From: DASPSM01 sp963800135
GTDB taxonomy: Bacteria; Planctomycetota; Planctomycetia; Planctomycetales; Planctomycetaceae
Length of the DNA: 64,000 bases
Assembly (NCBI GenBank): GCA_963800135.1
Contig: CAWCZR010000004.1
Coordinates: 1,178,001-1,242,000 of the forward strand
Direction: 5' to 3'
Part shown: one piece after another, positions 56,462 to 64,000 of the stretch
Layout: each line of letters begins with the position of its first letter
How positions within the stretch are numbered: the first letter of the stretch is position 1
Made by a program: the position numbers and the translations under genes
Notes under the pieces: generated by a model
Database searches by the model: none
What the model saw: the letters and a program-made list of their open reading frames with translations, nothing else
What the model was told of the DNA's origin: nothing

Positions 56462-57142
56462 TTACGCGCGGGGGACGACGTACAGGATCACCGCGCAGTA
56501 GTGGCAGACGCTCGCGCTCATCACCAGCACGTGCCACACGGCGTGGAAGTACGGATACTTCTCATCCAGCATCAGGAACAGCGTGCCCAGCATGTAGAGC
56601 ATGCCGCCCAGGAAGATGAGGAGCAGCGCCGGGGCCGGCATCACGTGCACGATCTCGTGCAGCGCGACGATCGGGATCCAGGCCAACAGCAGATACGCGC
56701 CCACCGACACGTTCCGCGAGCGTCGGAAACAGACCTTGAAGAAGATGCCCAGGCACGTCAGGCCCCACATCACCAGCGTCAGCCCCCACAGCCAGCCGTG
56801 CCGAAAGTACGAGAGGGCGAACGCCGTGAAGGTCCCGGTGATCAACAGAAAAATGCACACTTGGTCGAGCATGCGGAAGAAGGTCCGCATGGGCGGCGTG
56901 CGGAACGTGTGCGAGAGGGTCGAGGCTGCGTAAAGCGCGACGAGCGACCCGCCATAGATACAACAGCCGGCGAACTGCAGCGGGTCGCTGTGCTGGCGGG
57001 CTGAATTCACCAGGATGGCGGCCCCGACGATGCTGAGCAGCAGCCCCACCCCGTGGGTCAACTGGTTGGCCGTCTCCTCGGTAAGGTCCAGCGTTTCGGC
57101 GCCTGCCTCGGTCAGGCTGCGCGGTTCGACCATGCCCGTCAT
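56462..57142 (-). CDS. Hemolysin-III/PAQR-family membrane protein
   Basis: A 226-aa seven-helix protein. The family motifs are ANQLTHGVGLLLSIVGAAIL at the start, TLSHTF in helix two to three with a metal His, and FHAVWHVLVMSASVCHYCAV at the end with two more metal His. Bacterial members are called hemolysin III or YqfA; the PAQR fold suggests a zinc hydrolase acting on membrane lipids. The HxxxH sites are intact. It is convergent with the TPP decarboxylase pair, with 12 bp between stops. Confidence 0.86.
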   Translation of the reverse strand: MTGMVEPRSLTEAGAETLDLTEETANQLTHGVGLLLSIVGAAILVNSARQHSDPLQFAGCCIYGGSLVALYAASTLSHTFRTPPMRTFFRMLDQVCIFLLITGTFTAFALSYFRHGWLWGLTLVMWGLTCLGIFFKVCFRRSRNVSVGAYLLLAWIPIVALHEIVHVMPAPALLLIFLGGMLYMLGTLFLMLDEKYPYFHAVWHVLVMSASVCHYCAVILYVVPRA

Positions 57143-57427
57143 CGAGGTTGTTCCTTTGACTAAGTTTACGCCGAGCGGCGGACGGAGGTGGGCCGCATTT
57201 TATTGATATCGGCACTCGAAACCAGGGGAATTGAATGCGAGAGCGGCAACTCCTGACGCCGTCAGGTTTTCAGCACGGCAAATTCTCGCGGATGAGAACT
57301 GGTCTTTCCGCGAAAGGCGTTTTTGGGTGTAATCCCCGCCCGCTGGCGGTCATGCGGACCTCGATTCTATTGCGTCCGCAAGACGGAGCGACCGCCACCA
57401 CCCGTCCATTACCCCAGGGGATCTCCC

Positions 57428-59782
57428 ATGCGGATTTTTCTGACGCTGGCCACTCTGTTGGCCTTGCACGCGACCCTCGATTCCGGCGGACTTTATGCCG
57501 GCGACGACCTGCCCGGGCTCACTGAAGGCGCTCTCGTTCCGGCCGTGACAGCCCAAGCCGGTTGCGACACGTCGGTCTACCATCTCGAACATGCCGCATG
57601 CGGCCCAGTTGATCGGCCGCGTGAAGAGTTTGATCACTCAGATCTCGGCCTACGCGGCGGATGAAGACGTCGCGTCGCTGCCCAAGTCGCTGGTCCTGTT
57701 GTCGACGACCACCGACGACACGATCATCGCGATCTGCCCCAAGGCCCACGCGGCCCTGGTGAAGCACGCCATCAAGTCGTGCGACACGCTCAAGCAATAC
57801 GCCGTCAAAGTGCAGCTGTTCGAAGTCGCCGATAACGGCAAGACGATTCCGGTCGGTGGACCTCACCTGCTCATCGGCCGCTCGGGCAACCTGCAGTGCG
57901 CGGCTGACGGAGAAGCGGTGAGCGTTGATTTCAAAGTCGATTTAGTCGCGGCTGGAACGTCTGCAGCATCCAGCGACCCCGCTGAGGGAGAATCCGCCGA
58001 AGCCGCCGGCAGCGAAGCGTGCCGCCGCCTGTGGAACCGCCGGACGCTGCCACCTCGATTGCCCGCCGCCAATCGGCGAAATGGCGGTCGAATCTGGCTG
58101 CGGTGCTTGTGCGGAAACCAGCGGCACCGAAACGACCGCGGCCGAGTCGGCTAGTTCGGCCTGCTGCAGCGAGAATGGCACGTGTACAGCCATGAGCGGC
58201 ACATGCGCAACCTGCAAAACGGGCACTTGCACCGGCGAGTGCTGCGCTGCGGGCTGTTGTCATGGCCAGGCGGCGGCCGGTTCGTGCAGCGCCAGCGGCT
58301 GCAAATGCGACGGTTCCGGCTGCCACTCCAGCGAAAGCGCCTCCGCCACGACCAGCTATGAAGAAACTTCGACCGAATGCCCGGCTTGTCACGCGGGCAA
58401 GCATTTCAGCATCGGCCTGGGCTTCGGCACGGGCGGCCTGCACCTGATGGGACCCATTGTCTGGTTCAACAAAGGCGCCGAGCCGCGCTGTGCCGCGTGC
58501 GAAGAGAACAATCAAATTGCCGATTCGGAAGACGGTCACGATTTCGAGTCGAGCAACATGCTGCCGCCGCCCCCGGCCCCTCCCGCTGGAGCGCATTCGT
58601 TCGTCATCACGACGGACGGCGCCGGACACATCCTCATGGACGACGGCAACACGACCTTCATCAGCGGACCGCCGCAGATTTCCTGCTCGCAAGCCGGCTG
58701 CGGAATCAACTTCGTCCCGGCGAAGACGATTTTCGGGGCCCAGGTGCTCGAGCGCCGGCGATGACTCCGCCGAAAACACTCCCCCGGGCGACCACTCGGG
58801 CTCGAGCTGCACGGACGGCTGTCCGTTGGCGGTCACGGGGCTCGACGAAGTGCCGGCCACGCCGAATGCTCCCTGCAGCTGTGAAGAGCCCGCCGAGGGA
58901 ACGCAGGCTCCGGGGGCCGAGCCACCCGCCTTGTTGACCCTGTCGCAGCACAAAGACGCGGCGTCCGGCTTGCCGTCCGCGCCGGCCTGGCAGGAAGAAT
59001 TGCTGAAGGCCTTCCGCGGCCGCCGTCTCAGCGAACTGTTCGAGCCGCAAGCCGGCCAGACCACGGGCGCACACGATCTCGGCCGCCTGCTGGCCGAATT
59101 TCCCAAGCACCCGGGAATGGTCGCGGGCCGCAGCCGCCACAGCCTGACCATCGTCGACATGCCGGACCGCGTCCGGATCTTTGAGTGTGACGACAGCCAT
59201 CCGGCGACCGAGAACGTCTCCGAATCTGACAAGACCAACATTCTCAACGCCTGTTCCAACTGCCGCGAAGAGTTCCGGGTCTTCCTGGAAGAAATGTTCC
59301 GCGGCACGGAAGCCACCGACGAAATCGCCCAGGCCGCGCATCACGAAGGGGACGCCAAGGCGACGGAAGCCGCCCGCGACCTGCCCAACGTGACGCACTC
59401 GAAGATCGCGGCCGTCACCATCTCCTATCCGCTGCGTGATCTGGTGCTGTGCGACGACGCCGGCCATCCGGTCTTCGACACCTGCACGATCATCGATCAC
59501 CTGCAGTCTGCCGTCGCTCCGGAGAGCTGGTCGCACCCCAGCGTCTCGATTCAGCTCGATCAGCAATCGGTGAGCCTGGTCGTCACGCAGACGGCCGCGG
59601 TGCATCAGAAAATCGCCGATCACCTGCGCTACCTTCGCCGGCTGCAGGTCAAGCAGATTTGCGGCCTGATCGAAAAGATGTCGGGCGACGTGGACGACAA
59701 CAGCGAGCCGACGCCGGCGACTGAAGCGGTCACGCCGACCGCCGACGTCGAACTGGGCCCGGCCCTGCCCGTCGGCAAGTAG
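57428..59782 (+). CDS. Exported Cys-rich planctomycete protein (three frame breaks)
   Basis: About 785 aa if the frames are joined near 57590, 58020-58045 and 58745-58770. A signal peptide (MRIFLTLATLLALHATLDSG) opens it. Residues 60-170 look like a secretin-type short domain region (AALVKHAIKSCDTLKQYAVK). A very Cys-rich middle follows (CATCKTGTCTGECCAAGCCH), then a Pro linker, a second Cys-rich piece, and an ordered C-terminus (YPLRDLVLCDDAGHPVFDTC). Roughly 40 Cys are visible. Function is unknown; disulfide-linked surface protein or metal binding are options. A strong terminator follows at 59820. Confidence 0.6.
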
Positions 59783-59819
59783 CCGCCGACAGCCACACTG
59801 TCCGACTGACAAAACGCTC

Positions 59820-59851
59820 AGCCCGCAGGAAGACTTCTTCCTGCGGGCTTT
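59820..59851. terminator. Bidirectional terminator hairpin
   Basis: A perfect 13-bp stem pairs 59820-59832 with 59837-59849 around a four-base loop, followed by TTTG. AAAA precedes it, which serves the minus-strand der gene. It separates two convergent genes. Confidence 0.85.
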
Positions 59852-59889
59852 GTTCATTGATGGGCCGACACTCGGCGGCGAGCGCCCGC

Positions 59890-61296
59890 TCAGATGTCGT
59901 CGTTTTCTTCCGCGCTTTCCTCGACCGGCTCGGGCGCCTCTTCCAGGCTGGGTGCCGTTTCGTCCGGCTTGTCGCGCTGGCGGAAATAGAGACGGATCGG
60001 CACTTCGGCAAACGGCAGCGATTCGTGCAGCACGGTCAGCAGGTACCGCTTCCACGCCTCGTCGAAAACGGCCGGATCGTTGCACTTGAGCACGATGGTC
60101 GGCGGCTCGGTGCTCACCTGCGTCACGTAGTAGACCTTGGCCCGGCGATTCTTCCGCAGCGGCGGTTGATTCTCCAAGAGCGCCTGCCGCACCAACCGGT
60201 TGAGTTTGCCGGTCGAGACGCGGACGCGGGTCTGCTTGAAGAGGTTCTGCGCCAGGTTGACCAGCTTGCGGACGTTTCGCCCGTCCTTGGCCGTGAGAAA
60301 CGCGACCGGCACGTACCGCATGGTCCCGAAGCTTTTGAGCAAGTACTCCGACCAGGCCTCGGTCGTCATTTCGGGGACGCTGTCCCACTTGTTGACGACG
60401 AAGATGCAGGGCTTGTTGTGCGTGGCGATCTCGTCGACCAGCTGCACGTCGACCCGCGAGATCGTCTCCTTCGCGTCGAAGAACATCAGTACGACGTCGG
60501 CCCGGCGGATGCTCCGCTTGGCCCGCACCAGCCCGTAAAACTCGACGTCGCTGGCGAGGCTCTTCCGCTTGCGGACGCCCGGCGTATCGATCGCCAACAG
60601 CCGCTTGCCGTCGACCTCGAAGCGGATGTCAACGCTGTCGCGCGTCGTCCCCGGCACTTCGCTGACGATCACGCGCTCGCTCTCGGCCAGCGCGTTGATG
60701 AACGTGCTCTTGCCCACGTTGCGGCGGCCGACGATCGCCAGCTTCAGCTCGGGCTCGGCCGCCAGCACCGCCCCCTGTGTCGACTCGACGTCCGACGCGG
60801 GGGGCAAATTTTCGACGATGGCCGTCAGCAACTCGTCGCGGTTGCGGTTGGCCTTCACGCTGGTGACGATGAGCGGCCCCTCGCAGAGCCGGCGGAACTC
60901 GTGGACCTCGGCGTCGGTGCGGGTGGAGTCGCACTTGTTGACGACGAGCAGCTTCGGCTTGTCGATCCGCCGCAGCCGCTCGGCCACTTCGACGTCGAGG
61001 GTCATCGGACCGCTCGACCCGTCGACGACGAACAAGAGCAGGTCGGCCTGCTCGATCGCGATCCGGATCTGCTCTTCGATCTCTTCGGTCAGGTCATCGA
61101 CATCCTCGATGCCGATGCCGCCGGTGTCGATCAGCTCGAAGTAGCGCTCCCCCTCCTGGACCAGGTGCTCGACCCGGTCGCGGGTGACGCCGGCCGTCGG
61201 ATCGACGACTGAGATAAACCGACCGGCCAGCCAGTTGAAGAGCGAACTCTTCCCGACGTTCGGCCGACCGATGATGGCAACCTTGGGAACAGACAT
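59890..61296 (-). CDS. der: Ribosome assembly GTPase Der (EngA)
   Basis: A 468-aa double GTPase needed for 50S assembly. First G domain: VAIIGRPNVGKSSLFNWLAG, then DTGG and NKCD. Second: LAIVGRRNVGKSTFINALAE, DTPG and NKWD. A KH-like C-terminus follows (RRAKVYYVTQVSTEPPTIVL). The end is acidic (EAPEPVEESAEENDDI). I chose ATG 61296, where the family begins (MSVPKVAIIG). Upstream is a family-1 inverted repeat and then the alpha-2-macroglobulin gene in the same direction. Confidence 0.94.
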   Translation of the reverse strand: MSVPKVAIIGRPNVGKSSLFNWLAGRFISVVDPTAGVTRDRVEHLVQEGERYFELIDTGGIGIEDVDDLTEEIEEQIRIAIEQADLLLFVVDGSSGPMTLDVEVAERLRRIDKPKLLVVNKCDSTRTDAEVHEFRRLCEGPLIVTSVKANRNRDELLTAIVENLPPASDVESTQGAVLAAEPELKLAIVGRRNVGKSTFINALAESERVIVSEVPGTTRDSVDIRFEVDGKRLLAIDTPGVRKRKSLASDVEFYGLVRAKRSIRRADVVLMFFDAKETISRVDVQLVDEIATHNKPCIFVVNKWDSVPEMTTEAWSEYLLKSFGTMRYVPVAFLTAKDGRNVRKLVNLAQNLFKQTRVRVSTGKLNRLVRQALLENQPPLRKNRRAKVYYVTQVSTEPPTIVLKCNDPAVFDEAWKRYLLTVLHESLPFAEVPIRLYFRQRDKPDETAPSLEEAPEPVEESAEENDDI

Positions 61297-61307
61297 AGAA
61301 TCACAAA

Positions 61308-61404
61308 GGCGAGCGGCCGGTGTCAGCCGGCCGGTTCTTTTTTTGAAATCAAAAGACTCAGCACCGGAAGGCAAGAACCGGCGGGCTGACACCCGCCGCT
61401 CGCC
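61308..61404. repeat. Intergenic inverted repeat, family 1 copy 3
   Basis: Left arm 61308-61338 and right arm 61374-61404 (31 bp each) pair with two mismatches. The right arm is identical to the right arm at 6331-6361. The left arm lies just upstream of the der ribosome site, so it may affect der translation. Confidence 0.88.
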
Positions 61405-61412
61405 CGGGCCGA

Positions 61413-64000
61413 TTACTTCGACTCGGAGATGCCCAACTTCATCTCGTCCGAGTTGGCTTTGAGTTCCGGAGCGTACATTCCGGAGCCCGTTGCCGGCAAC
61501 GCGCTGAACCGGCCGGGGATTTCCGCCCGCATTCGGTAGCGAAGGCCGTGACGGCCGCGAGGCAGCTCGCGGAGGAAAAGATTGATCTTTTCGTCGCGCA
61601 GCTCCACGTAAGCCGGCAGCCCCTGAGCATTGTAGCCGCTTTGGACGTCGAATGGCTCGACGCCCGCGGCTTTGGGGTCGGCCAGCACGATGTGTTCGTA
61701 ATCGTTTTTGCTGTCGACGATCAGCTCGATTTCGATCAGGTCGCCGCTTTTGACCTCGCCGCCCGTGGTCAAAAGCTCGCGGCGATACTTCTCCCGGCGT
61801 TCGGAGACGACCTGTCCCCGCGAGCCGGCGGCATTCTCCGCCTCGTCCGCCCGCGTCAGCTTGTAATAGGCCCGGTCGACCTTGATCTCGAGCCCCGCGC
61901 GGTTGATGAAGTCCTCGAGCGTGAAGGTCGTGAGATACGCATTGAAATAGAGCGGGCCCGTGCCGCGTTTCTTCAGCTCGATCTTGTGCGAGCCCGTGCC
62001 GAGCGCGTCCCCCGCCACGGCCACGCGGTCGTCGTAGGTAAAGAGATCGGCCGCCGTGATCGAGACCTCTTTCACCTGGCGGCCGTCGACGAGCACGTCC
62101 ACCGTCATGTCGGGCCGCTCCTCGCCGCTGGCCTTCCAGTAATCGGCGAGCGCCTCGATGGCAATGGCCGTGTCGCGGGTGCTGTTCCAGTACGTGGCGT
62201 GCTTGCGGTTGTTGAGCAGGTACTTAGCCAACCGCGACGCCTTTTCCCCCTTGGGGTCGGTTCGGGCGAGCAGCTTGAGGTAATAGGCGTTGGCCTCGGT
62301 GTCGCTGTCGTACCAGAACCACCAGAACGAGCCCTCCGGCATTTTGAGGTAAGCCGTCTGGTTCTCGTCGTCCTGGACAAGATACTGGTCGATGTTGCGA
62401 ACAATCATCGCCAACCGCTCGTTGGCCTTCACCTTCTCCAGGGCCAATCCGAAGATCCCCTTCGCGTAGACGCTGAGCTTCGTCCGGTCGCGATACAAAA
62501 AGTCCTGCATCTCGCTGTTGTTGACGTCGGCATCGACGAGCACCAGGTAGACCAGTGCGTCGAGGTTGTCGGCGTACTGCTTGGTGCGCTCGAGCGACGG
62601 TTTTGACTTGTCGTAGCGTTTGAGTCGTTCGAGCTGATCTGCCTGGTAGGCCTTGAGCCACGCCATGCTCTTGGTCAGCACGTCGGGCACGAGGGCCACG
62701 CCGTTTTGTTGCGCGAGCTGCAGACCGTGCACGATCAGGGCCGTCTGATGCGGCTCGGAATGTTCGCCCCAGCCGGAGAACCAGCCCCAGCCGCCGTCGG
62801 CAAGCTGCATTTCGGTGAGGTTCTGCACTCCCGCCTTCACCATGCGGGTGACCTCGGCATTGTCGAAGACCGGATTCTCCTCGAACCGCTTCCAACCGGC
62901 GGCTCGCACGGCCGCGTCGCCGAGCTCCTGGGCATTGAGATCGGCCCGTTTTTTCTTGATCTGCGCCAGGTCGAGGTTCATCCGCTTGAGAATGCCCTGC
63001 ACGATGACCGTCGGCAGGAACCGATTGAGTGTGCAATCTGTCGTGTTGTGCGGATAGCGGACGAGATAGGGCAGCGCGTCGACGAGCGCGGCCGCCAGGC
63101 TGGGCGAATAACGGATTTCCAAGAGCGTATCGTTCACCCGCCGCCGTTCGGGGACCGCGATCTGGAACGTGGCCGAGTCTTTGTCCGGACGGATCGAGCC
63201 GGAATAGGCCTCGGTTTTGAGCATGCCGTGCACGCGGACGGGGAAATGCATCTCGACCGCGTCGGACTCTTCGTCGGTGAGCGCCTTCATGCGGACGACG
63301 GCCTCGCCCTCTGCCGTCGCCTTCACCCGCCAATCGACCCGCGTCTCGCCGCCGGCCGCCACTTCGACGGTCTTTTCGCTCGGGTCGAGCGGCGTGAGCG
63401 ACTTGCCGTCGAACTCGATTACGGCCCGCACGCTCTTCGACGATTTCAGGCGGTTGTGCACGATGGCCGAGAGGACGACTTCGTCCGTTTCGACGAAGAA
63501 CCGCGGGGCCTCCATCCGCACCAGCAGATTCTTGGTGGTGACGATCTCGGCCGCCCCCTCGCCAACCCGCGTGCCCGGCGCCAGCGCCCAGGCGCGGATC
63601 TTCCACGTCGTCAGGTTTTCCGGCATCGCAAAGGCCACCGTCGCGTAGCCGTCGGCATCCGCCTCGAGCCGGGCGTTCCAATAGGCCGTGTCGGCGAACT
63701 GCGAGCGGACGGTCGGCTGGACTTCGGACCTTGCAATACGGGCGAGCGATTCCGTCGATTTCGTGGCATCCGCGGCCGCCTGGGCTTTCTCAGCCTCCTC
63801 TAATCGCCCTGCGCCGGCGACGGCCGCCGGCGCCGGCGACTCCAACGCCAGAACGGCGCGGTTTCGCGACGTGAAAGAGACACGCCCCTTATCAGCCGAC
63901 TCTCCGAACATTTGACCAAGCAACCCCGCGGCGCCGAACAGTCCGATCTCACCCATGACCATCTCACCCGGCTTGGAAAGGGCCATTCCGCTGCGGTCAA
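61413..64000 (-). CDS. Alpha-2-macroglobulin family protein, 3' part
   Basis: The last 862 codons of a gene that continues past the window edge. The frame stays open to base 64000 (DRSGMALSKPGEMVMG at its head). It has the A2M core: YWNARLEADADGYATVAFAM and PENLTTWKIRAWALAPGTRV, then the toroid thioester domain with VRYPHNTTDCTLNRFLPTVI and ADGGWGWFSGWGEHSEPHQT. The place of the CxEQ thioester reads TTDC, so it is lost. Bacterial A2M proteins guard the periplasm against proteases; without the thioester trapping would be non-covalent. Confidence 0.85.
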   Translation of the reverse strand, partial: DRSGMALSKPGEMVMGEIGLFGAAGLLGQMFGESADKGRVSFTSRNRAVLALESPAPAAVAGAGRLEEAEKAQAAADATKSTESLARIARSEVQPTVRSQFADTAYWNARLEADADGYATVAFAMPENLTTWKIRAWALAPGTRVGEGAAEIVTTKNLLVRMEAPRFFVETDEVVLSAIVHNRLKSSKSVRAVIEFDGKSLTPLDPSEKTVEVAAGGETRVDWRVKATAEGEAVVRMKALTDEESDAVEMHFPVRVHGMLKTEAYSGSIRPDKDSATFQIAVPERRRVNDTLLEIRYSPSLAAALVDALPYLVRYPHNTTDCTLNRFLPTVIVQGILKRMNLDLAQIKKKRADLNAQELGDAAVRAAGWKRFEENPVFDNAEVTRMVKAGVQNLTEMQLADGGWGWFSGWGEHSEPHQTALIVHGLQLAQQNGVALVPDVLTKSMAWLKAYQADQLERLKRYDKSKPSLERTKQYADNLDALVYLVLVDADVNNSEMQDFLYRDRTKLSVYAKGIFGLALEKVKANERLAMIVRNIDQYLVQDDENQTAYLKMPEGSFWWFWYDSDTEANAYYLKLLARTDPKGEKASRLAKYLLNNRKHATYWNSTRDTAIAIEALADYWKASGEERPDMTVDVLVDGRQVKEVSITAADLFTYDDRVAVAGDALGTGSHKIELKKRGTGPLYFNAYLTTFTLEDFINRAGLEIKVDRAYYKLTRADEAENAAGSRGQVVSERREKYRRELLTTGGEVKSGDLIEIELIVDSKNDYEHIVLADPKAAGVEPFDVQSGYNAQGLPAYVELRDEKINLFLRELPRGRHGLRYRMRAEIPGRFSALPATGSGMYAPELKANSDEMKLGISESK

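Overview
The window is a high-GC bacterial chromosome segment that reads as a planctomycete, most likely of the Pirellula/Blastopirellula side of the phylum. The evidence is the set of lineage-typical families: a DUF1559 prepilin-like protein, a secreted PQQ-propeller protein, a DUF1573 protein, an RGG/acid-rich giant of the kind found in Pirellulaceae, an ExeA-type ATPase with a long acidic tail, a DUF1570-like gluzincin, an alpha-2-macroglobulin, and intergenic inverted repeats. No rRNA, CRISPR array or replication origin was seen.

Layout. 1-11.3 kb is core chromosome: csrA, a NarL-type response regulator with an O-methyltransferase and a YbaK-like deacylase, a Tat-exported toroid protein, 6-phosphogluconate dehydrogenase, a HAD phosphatase, PPi-type phosphofructokinase, a PQQ propeller and a TPR/ATP-grasp protein. 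11.3-30.8 kb is a 19.5-kb genomic island in a tRNA(CAU) gene, bounded by perfect 40-bp direct repeats. It carries an atypical tyrosine integrase, an excisionase-like protein, a small terminase-like protein, IS21 remnants and a decayed DUF5131 gene. Its cargo is centred on a ketosynthase-ACP pair divergent from an MBOAT acyltransferase, with an SGNH-like protein and several exported proteins. Three copies of a tRNA T-arm-linked short ORF lie inside it. 30.8-64 kb is core again: a ceramidase-like hydrolase, two SDRs, the RGG protein, mtaB, tmk, the classic phoH-HD phosphodiesterase-ybeY-CorC cluster, an ExeA-like ATPase, a gluzincin, glgB, tandem HEAT-like paralogues, a VOC protein, a ComD/ComE-like TPP decarboxylase, a hemolysin-III protein, a Cys-rich exported protein, der, and the 3' part of an alpha-2-macroglobulin gene.

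A strong caveat is that at least 17 single-gene reading-frame breaks are visible, including in housekeeping genes (gnd, pfp, ybeY). That density, spread over core and island alike, points to uncorrected indels in the assembly rather than to mass pseudogenization. Coordinates for these genes are given as the span of the reconstructed gene. All functional calls rest on motifs read by eye; no database search was possible.
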